Shown piece after piece: positions 7,087-16,699 of a stretch of 64,000 nt of DNA (within the stretch, counting starts at the first letter, position 1; each line of letters begins with the position of its first letter). This DNA comes from a virus. The translations under genes and the position numbers were made by a program. The notes below the pieces were generated by a model. The model saw nothing but the letters and a program-made list of their open reading frames with translations, was not told the DNA's origin and made no database searches. The stretch covers positions 1 through 64,000 of the IMG/VR virus record IMGVR_UViG_3300030117_006141. One strand, given 5' to 3'.

Positions 7087-9510
7087 TTATAAACTTAATA
7101 AAGCACCAGTTATTTGATTAATTGGTGCAAAAGTCCCTGTTAATTTGTATGTTTTGCCGCCATAAATGAATACTAATCCTTCGGTTGGCACTACTGCTTT
7201 CCATCCACCTATAGCTTTAATTTTATTTAGGTTATCCTTAACCTTATTTATCTTCTTTAGATCGCCCGATCCTTTAACTGCCTTAACAGCTGTTGCAACT
7301 TTTTTACGCATTGCTTGAATTGCTTTATTTGGATTTGCGGCTAAAAATCCTTCTGTGTTCTTTAATATTTCTGCGCCTAGTTCAAAAAATAGTAACTCAA
7401 ATGGCAACATATTTTTCTTTACCTGCACAGCATGATTTTCTTTGTCTATTTTTTTAGCCCATTCTAATGTTTTTTCATCTTCTATAAATTTACCATTAAT
7501 TCTAAATGACTTATCAAAGAATGCCCATCTTTTAGTTAATCCGACCAATATATTATTGTTAACCTTTGAAGGCGCTTTTTTATTTATAAAATCTTCCCAC
7601 CATGATTGATGATAAACAGCAAACTCATCACTATCCTTTAGATCAAATTCTTTCATTAATTTATTTAATTTAGATACAAAGTAATTTCTTCGTTTTCCGA
7701 AATCTTGGCTTTTTATTGTTTTTAATGGATTTGGCCCAATAATCTTAAAAGTCTTCTGCAATTGTTGATTTACTTGTTTAATCATCCCCGCTAACATTCT
7801 ACCACTATCTCTTACTGTTCCAACCGGTCTTCCATCCTTATATTTTAATGCACCATGGAATTGTAGATATGGGGCATCATATACTATTACATTAACACTA
7901 TCTGGATACATAATTTCCATATTCATCCAATTATTTCCATTATCAAATATTTTTATTTGTTGCTTGTCTGATAGTTTTCCTATAGCTTTATCTAAATCCT
8001 TGAATGCTCCTACAAATGCTTTATATAATGGACCTCTTCCTTTAAATTTAGCTGCTATATCTCTACCCGACATTCCACCTCTTTTTATATCACCTGCATT
8101 TCTAGCTGCCTTTAGGGATCCATCCCATGTGATAAATAAATTTTGTCCATCGGTTTTTTCAGTAGCAGTTTGTTCTATACTTAAATTACCTTGAAGAGAT
8201 AATTCTATCATTTTTTTGAAATCACTAAACTTTAAGTCTTTATCATCGAAAGGGTGTGCCATGTGGCCATATGCTCCACCTTCGGTTATTAATTTCCTAG
8301 CTTCCCCTGCCAACCAAGTATTTATATTTTCTTTTATATCTTTACCCCTATCATCGATTGCAGGAACCATATCAACATCCTTTCCTTTCTCCATATCCTT
8401 CTGAGACTTTTTAGTAATCTTAGTAAGTTTTTTAATCATAGATGGAGTTGGTTCTTCTTTCTTTCTTAGTCTTTCACCTTTACTATCTTTCTTAACATCT
8501 TCAGCCCCCAGGAAATTAACAAATTCCCAACCAACCGTTTTTGCTACTTTAGTTATATGCTTTTTCCATTTATTATATGCCGCGGCCCCAACTCTTCCTT
8601 CACCTTTATAATCATCCCTTACTTCAGGCTGAGCAATTCCAGTTGGTGCATATGAGACAGGGCCCACAGGACCATTTGGATATTTAGTTCCATAGGTTTC
8701 AAATTTTTTCATATCGCCTACTATATAATCAACAACTTCCCAACCCAATCTTGCCGCACCTTCTTCTGAACGTTTCTTATATCCCTTGTGACTTGTTCTC
8801 CAATATCTCGGGCCATCATCTGTTGGGAGGCCTCCCGAAGTTGTATCTGTTCTAGACACCTCTGAAATTAATTGTTTGATATCTACAGCACAACAAAATC
8901 CTTCCATCACTTCATTTAATTTTTCAAGTTTATTAATTATAAGATTGTAATTTTTCGTATGACCAAATATACCTTTGAATATTTTTTTCTTATCCGCTTG
9001 ATCTGTATCCTTATCACCTAAAGCTTTACGAATAGCTGTTCCGCTCATTTCTCCTTGACCCGGGACATTTAATTTTACGTGAGGGGCTATAATTGTATAA
9101 GCTCCATCTCTATATCCTACCTCGGCTTTTCCTTTCCATGGTCTGAAAAATCTGCCACCCAATCTTTGTGCATCCTTTTTTCCGACTGCAAATATAACCG
9201 CAGTAGTTTTTGGATCATACTTTTTTAATATTTCTTCGGCTTTATATGGATTTTTTACCTGGGCTACTTTTTGGATTCCATGAGAATTAATTATTTTTTT
9301 CTTTTCATTAAAATTAAATGGAGATTTTGGTAAATCCACCTTATTACTTGTAGCTACCCAAACCTCACCAAATTTTTTAACTAATTGTTTATATACCTGA
9401 GCATGATGTTTGCCCATAGGCTGAAATCGTCCGGGGTATATAACTACAGTTTTAGTTATATTTGCCTGTTCTGCTATAATGTTATCGGCTAACCAATTGC
9501 CCAAGTTCAT
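7087..9510 (-). CDS. multidomain NMN-adenylyltransferase / unknown / nucleic-acid-ligase-like protein with putative protease sites
   Basis: 807 residues from the ATG with GGAGAATACT before it (an ATG four codons upstream lacks a ribosome site). Residues 1-14 end IIAE|Q, a T4-type capsid-targeting/cleavage signal. Residues ~20-195 are a nucleotidyltransferase of the NadM/NadR type: GRFQPMGKHH (27-36) and MSGTAIR (155-161). LNE|V (200) and LISE|V (217) follow, then an unrecognised domain (~218-400) with two similar GWE(V/F)V segments. LITE|G (410) leads to a ligase-like domain with EKTDG (K452, motif I), NMEIMYP (530-536, like motif III), EGLVF (777-781, motif IV) and YKLTG (788-792, motif V). 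The likely chemistries are NAD synthesis and covalent AMP transfer to nucleic acid. Delivery inside the head is inference. Confidence 0.8.
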   Translation of the reverse strand: MNLGNWLADNIIAEQANITKTVVIYPGRFQPMGKHHAQVYKQLVKKFGEVWVATSNKVDLPKSPFNFNEKKKIINSHGIQKVAQVKNPYKAEEILKKYDPKTTAVIFAVGKKDAQRLGGRFFRPWKGKAEVGYRDGAYTIIAPHVKLNVPGQGEMSGTAIRKALGDKDTDQADKKKIFKGIFGHTKNYNLIINKLEKLNEVMEGFCCAVDIKQLISEVSRTDTTSGGLPTDDGPRYWRTSHKGYKKRSEEGAARLGWEVVDYIVGDMKKFETYGTKYPNGPVGPVSYAPTGIAQPEVRDDYKGEGRVGAAAYNKWKKHITKVAKTVGWEFVNFLGAEDVKKDSKGERLRKKEEPTPSMIKKLTKITKKSQKDMEKGKDVDMVPAIDDRGKDIKENINTWLAGEARKLITEGGAYGHMAHPFDDKDLKFSDFKKMIELSLQGNLSIEQTATEKTDGQNLFITWDGSLKAARNAGDIKRGGMSGRDIAAKFKGRGPLYKAFVGAFKDLDKAIGKLSDKQQIKIFDNGNNWMNMEIMYPDSVNVIVYDAPYLQFHGALKYKDGRPVGTVRDSGRMLAGMIKQVNQQLQKTFKIIGPNPLKTIKSQDFGKRRNYFVSKLNKLMKEFDLKDSDEFAVYHQSWWEDFINKKAPSKVNNNILVGLTKRWAFFDKSFRINGKFIEDEKTLEWAKKIDKENHAVQVKKNMLPFELLFFELGAEILKNTEGFLAANPNKAIQAMRKKVATAVKAVKGSGDLKKINKVKDNLNKIKAIGGWKAVVPTEGLVFIYGGKTYKLTGTFAPINQITGALLSL

Positions 9511-9522
9511 AGTATTCTCCAT

Positions 9523-9535
9523 ATATTATAAATAT
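9523..9535 (-). promoter_or_regulatory. candidate late promoter before the NMNAT/ligase gene
   Basis: The minus strand reads ATATTTATAATAT, followed by ATGGAG and the ATG at 9510. It matches the motif seen before other structural genes at similar spacing (about 13 nt to the start). The one-base insertion relative to ATATTTATATT lowers confidence. Confidence 0.35.
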
Positions 9536-10173
9536 CAACCTACCAATTTTAGTAAAGGAATTATAGCTTTATTATTTGATTCGTGGTAGTTTTGAATATT
9601 ACTAGCACCAATTTCTATAATACGTTCATTATAATTCCATTTAGGATTATCTATATATTTGCTTCTCCAAATGGGGTCATTATATAAGGTATCTTTTTTA
9701 CATATATATGCTGAAATTTTGCTTCCAATTTTTAAATGATATTGTCTTAAAAATTCTAAAAATAAATGAATTCTATTATTTATTTCAAACTGATCTTTTG
9801 TGGATTTAATAAGAGCATTGTTAGGAAAATCATCGAAAAAAATTTCATCATATTTATTTAATTTATCTGTGCAGATAACCTCTTGCCACCTAGCATGTAT
9901 TATATTAACATTATCGTAATCCTTAGCCCAATTTTTACATTTATTAATTACAGCAGAGTCGCATTCTATTATTGTGTAACTTTTTGGATTATATTTTTGT
10001 ATTTGTGTGGCAGAATATCCCATGCCAAATCCTATTTCTAAAACATCACCCCTTGGTTCTAAAAAATCTATACATGCTTCCATATAAGATTTTTCCCATT
10101 CCATCATCACTTGACCGTTATTTTGGTCGAGTAATATATCTTCATTATTTTTATCTTTAGTATATACTAACAT
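9535..10173 (-). CDS. SAM-dependent methyltransferase, class I
   Basis: 212 residues. A Rossmann SAM-binding motif is plain: GDVLEIGFGMGYSATQIQ (about residues 39-56), with the acidic end of strand 2 in YTIIECDS. NVNIIHARWQEV and KYDEIFFDDFP follow as motifs II/III. The ARWQEV and FDDFP blocks recall guanidinoacetate/arginine-type N-methyltransferases, but the substrate cannot be read from sequence. The gene lies between tail-fibre and head-associated genes. It may modify a structural protein or a small molecule. Confidence 0.8.
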   Translation of the reverse strand: MLVYTKDKNNEDILLDQNNGQVMMEWEKSYMEACIDFLEPRGDVLEIGFGMGYSATQIQKYNPKSYTIIECDSAVINKCKNWAKDYDNVNIIHARWQEVICTDKLNKYDEIFFDDFPNNALIKSTKDQFEINNRIHLFLEFLRQYHLKIGSKISAYICKKDTLYNDPIWRSKYIDNPKWNYNERIIEIGASNIQNYHESNNKAIIPLLKLVG

Positions 10174-10186
10174 ATTATTTAACTAC

Positions 10187-13100
10187 CTATATTGTCTCTA
10201 GTATTAATGTGGCTCCATATAATGCATCATCGGCAGCGGCTGGATTATACATTATTGTTACATATGAACCCGCTTTGGTTTTGGGTATGGATGTAAGAGA
10301 TGTTGCATCAGCAATCAAATCAGCTTCGGTGGTGCTAGCATTAAGAGAGGTATTGCAAGCTTCATTAGAAAGAACCTCTTCTACAGAATCTGAGAATACA
10401 TCATTACCGTACACATGAAAATTCCCGTCGGATGCATAAACCATTGCTTTTGTAACCTTATATCCTGCAGGAATTACGTAAGATGCAAATGCATTTACTG
10501 ATGCTAAGCTTACCCTCGCATAACTACCGCCCTGTCCCCGAATCCAAGTTCCATAAAATCTTGTAGTAGCATTATCATTAGAAGCAAATTCCGTGGGTGG
10601 CAAAGAAACAACACTTTCCCAACCCTGGGTTCCTGACCTACCTAAACTTCCAGTAGTTCCCCCGGCATATAGTGCTAATTTACCCTTCACTGCATTTGTG
10701 TGTGCTGAACCTGTTACCTCTATTTGGTTAGTTCTATGAAAAGATGCTGTTACTGCACTTGAATGCAAATTTAGACCCCTATTAGATCCGCCCCCAATTG
10801 TGATTCTTGAGTAATCATCTCCTACATATAAATCGTTAGCCTCATTATATAAAGCCCTAGTACCAGCATTAGAACCATCAGGATCGCCCATTCTTAATTC
10901 CGTTTCAAAAGTTGCTGATGGAGCTATAATCCTGTCACTTGAACTTATGTGACCTGATGCTGTTATGTGGGATAGAGTACTTATATATCCACTTGAACTT
11001 ATAGGACCATTAAATTTGGTAAATTTAGTCACTGAATTTAATGTTAGGACTGTATCAGTTTCATCTCCCTGACAAACCCTTAATTCATAAGCCGCTTTAT
11101 TATCAAATAAAAAACCGCGATGTGTATCTGATCCCCAATTATTATCTAATACCATTACGCCGGTCTTAAAGTGACCTTTTTCTAGGGTTACATCCCCTAT
11201 AAAATTAGCGCCTGGAGCTATAATTGTTCCACTTGAACTTATATCGCCCGAGGCTGTTATGTGGCCTTGACCTGGATTTATTGATATACCAGTATCTGAA
11301 CCACTTATAAACAAAAGATCACCATTATGTCCACGCATTCTTATTTCATTAGCAGTATCTGAAGCAAATTTAAATGAAGCACCATTATCTAATAGAACAC
11401 CACTCGCAATAATATCACCACTTGCACTAATATTGCTTGAGGCTGTAAAATTACCAGTTAGATTTAAATCCCCTGTTTTACCGAATACTGCTATATCAGT
11501 TGATGTTCCACCTTGTTGGATAAAAAATCTACCCTTATTACCACTATTACCGGCTTTAACTATAACATTACCACCAGATTTATTATTCTGGTATATCATG
11601 TCATTTGAGGTATTCATAAAAATATTACCAAATTCTGATGCGCCCGATGTGTTTATAAATTTTAATTTTTGGTTATTATCTAAAACTATATCAGCACCTT
11701 TCATATTTAGATCGCCGCCTAAATAATTTTCTCCGGTTCCCGAAGAACTTATTTGACCCGATGCAGATATACTTCCTGTTGTCGATATACCTCCTATTGA
11801 TCCGATAGAGCCTGCACTATGGAATCTGTTTTCATCCCAATGGCCTTTTTTACCTACCTGTCCACCTCCTCCCAATCTAAATGAAGAACCAGAAACCCAA
11901 CCCTGCCCTGAGCCTATATATGGAACCTTTAAATATCCAATTAGTGGGTTGTATGTTAATTGAGAATCAGATTCTAGTTCTTGTTGACCTGAATTACCAT
12001 CCGCAAAGGGGATGTACATATAAGCATTTTCACTTTCATTATTTGTAAATAATATCTGTTCAGCGAATGTTGCATTTGTTGCTGCACCAAGTACGGATCC
12101 AGTAAGGTCTCCAATAAATTGACTTGAACTAATATATGATCCTTGTACTAATATATTACCGGAAGATGATACGTGTTGTGATGTAGATCCTCCCAATTCA
12201 ATTGTTGCACCTCTAAGTCTAGCGTTTTGATTATTTTGTCCAAATATAATTTTTGAAGAACCTTTAGTATAATCAATAGCTGTTTTTCCTTCAATCCAAT
12301 AATCTGATGCGTATATGTTGGCGCTAGAACTAAAATTTCCAGAAGCAGTTGTATGCATATTTGCTGCTGTTCCTAGTTCAATTTTTTTATTTGTTAACTC
12401 TATTACATTTGCTCCCCCAACAGTATGAGTGATACCCCCAACAGCTAGACCTATTAATGTACTGAAATTTGCATTTGCTTTAATCTGATCTAAATTTGCG
12501 GCACTTGCTATAAATTCACCACTTGCGCTTATATCAGCCGATCCTGTAATATCGCCTGTAAAAGAATGTTGGTCGGTTATTTCATTACCATACGTAATTT
12601 TTGTCCAATAGTTATTACCTGCAATTTTAAGAGTATCGGATGAATTTTGTAGAACAGAGTATCCATCTACCCTATACTTTGCAGTGCCATTTGCGTCATA
12701 ATTACTATCAGTTAAAGTTATTCCCTGTGAGAATGTTCCCATTCCACTGGAACTTATATCTCCTGAGGCTGTTAGGTGAGATGAAATATGTACATCACCA
12801 GTAACACTAAATTTAGATGATGCTGCCGTTGGTTTATTACCTATACCTACCTTGTCCTCGCCTGCATCCGCATATATAAGTTCATTATCATTGTCACCTT
12901 CAACGGCAAAGTCTAGATCTGCGCCATTATAATTGATAGAAAATAAATCATCTGTTATTCTAGTAAGTTTAGTTCCTGATGTTTTTATGTCTATAGTGTC
13001 TTCAACAGAAAAATCTATTAAATCAGTGGTACTACCCATTCGTCTGAATTTTTTTGAGTAAACATTGTTCGCCGTTAGATCACCACTTGCACTTATATCA

Positions 13101-13843
13101 CCTGATGCAGTTACATTTCCTGATACTTTGAATGGGTTATAAAAGGTAGTATATTCTTTACCAACCGCAAATTTTTGTACACCACCGACATATGCTTCAA
13201 TTTTATCAGAAGTGCCTGGATTATGGAGATATGTGTTTACGGGAGTCCATCCTGCAGGATCATTACCATCAAAATATAATTTCCCACCCTCATTCATTAT
13301 AATATCACCAGAAGCTGATATATTTGTCGCATTAATGTCGCCGCTTGCACTTATGTTACCTAACGTATTTATACTTCCAGTCATATGTATATTACCAGAA
13401 CCTGAAATACTACCATTATTTATTGTGAGTCCCGACCCGGCTACATAAAATTTACCTTGTAATTTTAATGTCGATATATCTGGTTGGTATGTTAAACTTG
13501 GGGTTGTATGTAAAACATCGCAAGTAGGAGCTTCATTCGCATATCTACTAAATACCAAAAAATGGGGATCTTCTTGCCCATCCGCAAGAGTCGTTTTAAT
13601 TTGATCAGCACAACTTGCTAAAGAAGCAGTTTCTGCATAAGATGATGATACCTCGTAAGTTATTTCATGAGATGAAGATAAGGCATAAGAAGCCGACAGT
13701 ACAGTCATGCTGCCTGTTTGTGCTGCTGTAATAAAATGTATTGCTGATCCCGAGCCGTCTGCAAATTTTCCACCCTCAGTTTGCACTAATTTGTGGAAAG
13801 TGTCAGATACATTGGAGCTCGACAGATGAAACAATTGAGCCAT
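10187..13843 (-). CDS. large tail-fibre / adhesin with SASGDI repeats
   Basis: 1218 residues, low in Cys, rich in Ser/Gly/Thr/Asn. More than a dozen modules carry SASGDISASG, TASGDISSSG or SSSGYIST-type strings spaced along the protein, as in trimeric beta-structured fibres. The N-terminus (MAQLFHLSSSNVSDTFHKLVQTEGGKFADGSGSAIHFI) is probably the attachment part. The last ~150 residues (PTEFASNDNATTRFYGTWIRGQGG...) are a non-repetitive tip likely to contact the receptor. Only a weak ribosome site (AAGGTAAG) precedes the start. It heads a fibre cluster with three further fibre genes upstream. Confidence 0.8.
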   Translation of the reverse strand: MAQLFHLSSSNVSDTFHKLVQTEGGKFADGSGSAIHFITAAQTGSMTVLSASYALSSSHEITYEVSSSYAETASLASCADQIKTTLADGQEDPHFLVFSRYANEAPTCDVLHTTPSLTYQPDISTLKLQGKFYVAGSGLTINNGSISGSGNIHMTGSINTLGNISASGDINATNISASGDIIMNEGGKLYFDGNDPAGWTPVNTYLHNPGTSDKIEAYVGGVQKFAVGKEYTTFYNPFKVSGNVTASGDISASGDLTANNVYSKKFRRMGSTTDLIDFSVEDTIDIKTSGTKLTRITDDLFSINYNGADLDFAVEGDNDNELIYADAGEDKVGIGNKPTAASSKFSVTGDVHISSHLTASGDISSSGMGTFSQGITLTDSNYDANGTAKYRVDGYSVLQNSSDTLKIAGNNYWTKITYGNEITDQHSFTGDITGSADISASGEFIASAANLDQIKANANFSTLIGLAVGGITHTVGGANVIELTNKKIELGTAANMHTTASGNFSSSANIYASDYWIEGKTAIDYTKGSSKIIFGQNNQNARLRGATIELGGSTSQHVSSSGNILVQGSYISSSQFIGDLTGSVLGAATNATFAEQILFTNNESENAYMYIPFADGNSGQQELESDSQLTYNPLIGYLKVPYIGSGQGWVSGSSFRLGGGGQVGKKGHWDENRFHSAGSIGSIGGISTTGSISASGQISSSGTGENYLGGDLNMKGADIVLDNNQKLKFINTSGASEFGNIFMNTSNDMIYQNNKSGGNVIVKAGNSGNKGRFFIQQGGTSTDIAVFGKTGDLNLTGNFTASSNISASGDIIASGVLLDNGASFKFASDTANEIRMRGHNGDLLFISGSDTGISINPGQGHITASGDISSSGTIIAPGANFIGDVTLEKGHFKTGVMVLDNNWGSDTHRGFLFDNKAAYELRVCQGDETDTVLTLNSVTKFTKFNGPISSSGYISTLSHITASGHISSSDRIIAPSATFETELRMGDPDGSNAGTRALYNEANDLYVGDDYSRITIGGGSNRGLNLHSSAVTASFHRTNQIEVTGSAHTNAVKGKLALYAGGTTGSLGRSGTQGWESVVSLPPTEFASNDNATTRFYGTWIRGQGGSYARVSLASVNAFASYVIPAGYKVTKAMVYASDGNFHVYGNDVFSDSVEEVLSNEACNTSLNASTTEADLIADATSLTSIPKTKAGSYVTIMYNPAAADDALYGATLILETI

Positions 13844-13851
13844 AACTTACC

Positions 13852-14424
13852 TTACTTTTTTTTAACTAAAACCTCAGTTATTCCTTTAATAACCTTATTC
13901 TTTTTATTTTCCGATAGTGGATTTTTAGCCATATACGTAGCTATAATATTATTTAATTTATTTCTTTTAATACTCAAATTTTTTAAATTAATATTTTCTT
14001 TTACTAATAACTTTACAACATTAATAACATGCTGTTTTTCTGAAGTTGATATTTTTGATTCCTTTATACCACTAACTTTTACTTTAGGCTTGCTTTCAGT
14101 AATTAAATTACCAGTTTGAGATTTAACCTCAACTACAACTTTTTTACTAGCTTCAACTTCAAAATCAGATTCCCACGGAACAAAATAAGTGTCCTCTGCG
14201 ATAACTTCTAATTTAATATTTCCTTTAGTATTTTCGTCTAAAAGACCTTTTAATTTTTTAACAGGAACTTGGCATTTTCCCGAAGAGTCTAATTTACCAT
14301 TAAAAAGTAAATTAATATCATTTGATTCTATGATAAGGCGTGCCGATGAGTTTCTTAATGAGGCACCTTCTATAGATATATCGCATTCAAATAATTCCGT
14401 TTTGTCTGTAAATAATTTATACAT
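13852..14424 (-). CDS. conserved hypothetical of fibre cluster
   Basis: 190 residues. The N-terminal half looks beta-sandwich-like (FECDISIEGASLRNSSARLIIES, CQVPVKKLKGLL, KLEVIAEDTYFVPWESDFEVEASKKVVVEV). The C-terminal half is Lys-rich and helical (HVINVVKLLVKENINLKNLSIKRNKLNNIIATYMAKN). I recall similar proteins beside tail genes in marine phages but know no function. The placement between two fibre-cluster genes would fit an assembly factor or a small structural component. It overlaps the upstream gene by 8 nt. Confidence 0.65.
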   Translation of the reverse strand: MYKLFTDKTELFECDISIEGASLRNSSARLIIESNDINLLFNGKLDSSGKCQVPVKKLKGLLDENTKGNIKLEVIAEDTYFVPWESDFEVEASKKVVVEVKSQTGNLITESKPKVKVSGIKESKISTSEKQHVINVVKLLVKENINLKNLSIKRNKLNNIIATYMAKNPLSENKKNKVIKGITEVLVKKK

Positions 14425-14758
14425 TTATATTCTCCAACTTAATTTGAGCTTTTACCTCTTTTATAATAAATTCAATATCCTTAGCATGTGCTGAAAAGTT
14501 TTTTATTTCCTTAGTTTCATCATACATTTTTATTCCTCTTCTGCGCATGACTAGTCGAATTAGTCTTTTTTTCTTTTTTTTGTCAATGCTGGTAAGATCT
14601 ATATGATCACCACCATCAACAACAAGGCTTTCTACTAATACAACATCTTGCCAAGTATAATCGAATCTTCCGAATTCCTTATTATATGCATCATCACCTT
14701 TGGCTGTTCCCCAATTAAATGATGCATCTTTCCATTGTATTTTAGTCTTACTCGCCAT
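14417..14758 (-). CDS. small hypothetical of fibre cluster
   Basis: 113 residues, mixed charge, with no signal peptide or membrane segment. Notable pieces are the aromatic N-terminus (IQWKDASFNWGTAKGDDAYNKE, residues 7-28), the acidic DGGDHIDLTSID and a basic block (KKKKKRLIRLVMRRRG). The start has no Shine-Dalgarno and abuts an ATATTTATAT element. It is translationally coupled to the 190-residue gene by an 8-nt overlap. The family is not recognised. Confidence 0.6.
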   Translation of the reverse strand: MASKTKIQWKDASFNWGTAKGDDAYNKEFGRFDYTWQDVVLVESLVVDGGDHIDLTSIDKKKKKRLIRLVMRRRGIKMYDETKEIKNFSAHAKDIEFIIKEVKAQIKLENINV

Positions 14759-14795
14759 ATATAAATATCTATTAAAATACCTTTTATGTATTTTA

Positions 14796-15572
14796 TTACC
14801 TTAAACCTATCGAACCTCTTTGGCCGTCTCTATTTTCAAAATTAACTGTAGTTCCTGATACAGATATTGTAACATTGCCAATTATTAATTTTGTTACAGT
14901 TAAAGCCCCAGTACTTGGATTATAATAAAAATCCCTATCCATTTCTAATCCGTGCATTCCATCTGAATTTTTTGCATCCTTTACGAATGTTACTAAATTA
15001 TCTTCATTTGTACTATCATTAGTATTCACGGTTATATTAGACGATGACGCGGCATATGAAGCAGATGTAGCAGAGCCGGGGGTTATATTAGAACCACCAT
15101 CAAAACTAGTTCCTCCTATCAATCTAGCAGTTTGAAGTTGAGTTGCAGTTCTAGAATTACCAATCACATCTCCAGTTAAATTTCCAACAAATCCACTGCT
15201 GGCACTTATTATACTACCGGTTACGGGTTTATCAAAGGTTTGTGATTTTCTTTCTATCCTAAAAATAGATTCCTTTCTAGCATCCCTTTCATCTGAAACA
15301 TCTTCTGCAATATCCCGAACATCAAATGCAGATTCCGGGTCTTTTGTTCCTATACCAATTCGCCCACTAGCCGATACATAAAAAGCTATTCTATCATTTG
15401 CTGTTCCAATTTTTTCCTTCGGGATTCTTAATTGTATACTCTGCCCGTCATCTGGATCTAACTCCCACTTCCCTGCTATTATTGAAGATGATGGTGCCCC
15501 ATCAGAACCTGTGTGCATTGTACTACCGCTAGTGAATGTGGCTACACCATTAATTATACTAAATATTCCCAT
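14796..15572 (-). CDS. tail-fibre protein, short
   Basis: 258 residues of Ser/Gly/Thr-rich fibre sequence: SASGRIGIGTKDPESAFDVRD (a typical phage-fibre block), SASSGFVGNLTGDVIGNSRTA and SASYAASSSN. The C-terminus (VSGTTVNFENRDGQRGSIGLR) is short and non-repetitive. The gene overlaps the end of the upstream S74-domain fibre gene by one base, so the two products may be co-translated and assemble together. It lacks its own S74 domain. Confidence 0.7.
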   Translation of the reverse strand: MGIFSIINGVATFTSGSTMHTGSDGAPSSSIIAGKWELDPDDGQSIQLRIPKEKIGTANDRIAFYVSASGRIGIGTKDPESAFDVRDIAEDVSDERDARKESIFRIERKSQTFDKPVTGSIISASSGFVGNLTGDVIGNSRTATQLQTARLIGGTSFDGGSNITPGSATSASYAASSSNITVNTNDSTNEDNLVTFVKDAKNSDGMHGLEMDRDFYYNPSTGALTVTKLIIGNVTISVSGTTVNFENRDGQRGSIGLR

Positions 15573-16687
15573 TACTTATTCTCCAATTCCTTTACACGTG
15601 CTTCTAACACTTGAATGGCTTTTACTAAATGTGGAACCAGGGCCGCATTGTTTATATCCCTCTGATCACTAAATCCACCATTGTCAGTGTTATCCCGCGA
15701 TGTTATTACATCCGGAAATATTTTTTCTACCTCCTGCGCTATATGTCCTATATGTATAATGGATGAATCTTTGTTAGTTTTTTCATTCCAATTAAATGAC
15801 ACGGGTCTTAGTTTGCAAACTTTTTCCAGAATATCATCCCCAAGACTAATTACATTTTTCTTTAATCTACCATCAGAGGAAGAAAATGTCCCATTACCAT
15901 AAAACGCTCCATTTGATTGGATATAGGCATTTTCGGAATTATTGTCACGAAAGGCTAACATTTTTACCTTAGTATTTGAATCATCATTCTGTATCACACC
16001 CACATATGACCAATCACTATCTCTATCGCAGTATACATGAAATGGATAACTTGGATCGGAGGTTATTGAATCCACTGTTGTGTTAAATCTAATACCATCG
16101 CTATTATCCATTCTCACAACTTCGTGGCCACCACTTTTAAGTGTTAATCTTTTAGAACCACCACTATTAAATGTAGATTCTATAATAGCACCATCATCAT
16201 CTTTAGCTTCCAATCTCAGTCTAGACCTTTTAGTGGCGTCGGCCGAATAAATTCTTATCATGGAATTATGTCCATCACAATATCCAACACGAAATTCGTC
16301 TTCTAAAAATCTAAATGTGGGTACGGATCCAAAAGATGTTCCATTATGTAATATAAATTCGCCATCATAACTTGCACCTAGGCCCATCGACCAATTGTCT
16401 TGATTTTTTTCATTTCGAAATTCTATTCTTGTATCGGAACTCGTACTTTTTCGCGGATTATGTATGTATACTATCTCTTGGGCATGTGAATTGGAATTAC
16501 CGGCCAATATAATAGGGGCTTGTGAATATACGCTTAATCTTCCATCACCATTCGAGGCAGATACAGTCAGGTCATTGTGGATAAACTTGGGTGCACCCGC
16601 GCTATCAGTCGATGATACTATAACAGGTATATTATCTTGTTTTGCTAAAGTATACGAGTGTCCATTTCCTAATTTAATTTGAGCCAT
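15572..16687 (-). CDS. tail fibre with C-terminal S74 intramolecular chaperone
   Basis: 371 residues. The C-terminal ~100 residues are a peptidase S74 (endosialidase-type) chaperone: S271-D-G-R-L-K-K-N, LRPVSFNWNE, HIGHIAQEVEKIFPDVI, ALVPHLVKAIQVLEARV. In this family the Ser/Lys dyad releases the chaperone after the trimer folds; the expected cut is just before S271. The upstream part is beta-rich fibre (LRLEAKDDDGAIIESTFNSGG). The start has a strong AAGGAGAA site. The next gene lacks a chaperone and could share this one. Confidence 0.88.
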   Translation of the reverse strand: MAQIKLGNGHSYTLAKQDNIPVIVSSTDSAGAPKFIHNDLTVSASNGDGRLSVYSQAPIILAGNSNSHAQEIVYIHNPRKSTSSDTRIEFRNEKNQDNWSMGLGASYDGEFILHNGTSFGSVPTFRFLEDEFRVGYCDGHNSMIRIYSADATKRSRLRLEAKDDDGAIIESTFNSGGSKRLTLKSGGHEVVRMDNSDGIRFNTTVDSITSDPSYPFHVYCDRDSDWSYVGVIQNDDSNTKVKMLAFRDNNSENAYIQSNGAFYGNGTFSSSDGRLKKNVISLGDDILEKVCKLRPVSFNWNEKTNKDSSIIHIGHIAQEVEKIFPDVITSRDNTDNGGFSDQRDINNAALVPHLVKAIQVLEARVKELENK

Positions 16688-16699
16688 TTTTTATTCTCC

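Noticed and set aside
10187-13843. Repeated DNA strings that might be a CRISPR-like array
   Set aside because: The repeats encode SASGDI-type fibre modules with irregular spacing and sequence; no spacers or cas genes.
14759-14768. ATATTTATAT directly before the 113-residue gene as a promoter
   Set aside because: It touches the start codon, leaving no room for a transcription start unless leaderless; the gene is likely read through from upstream.
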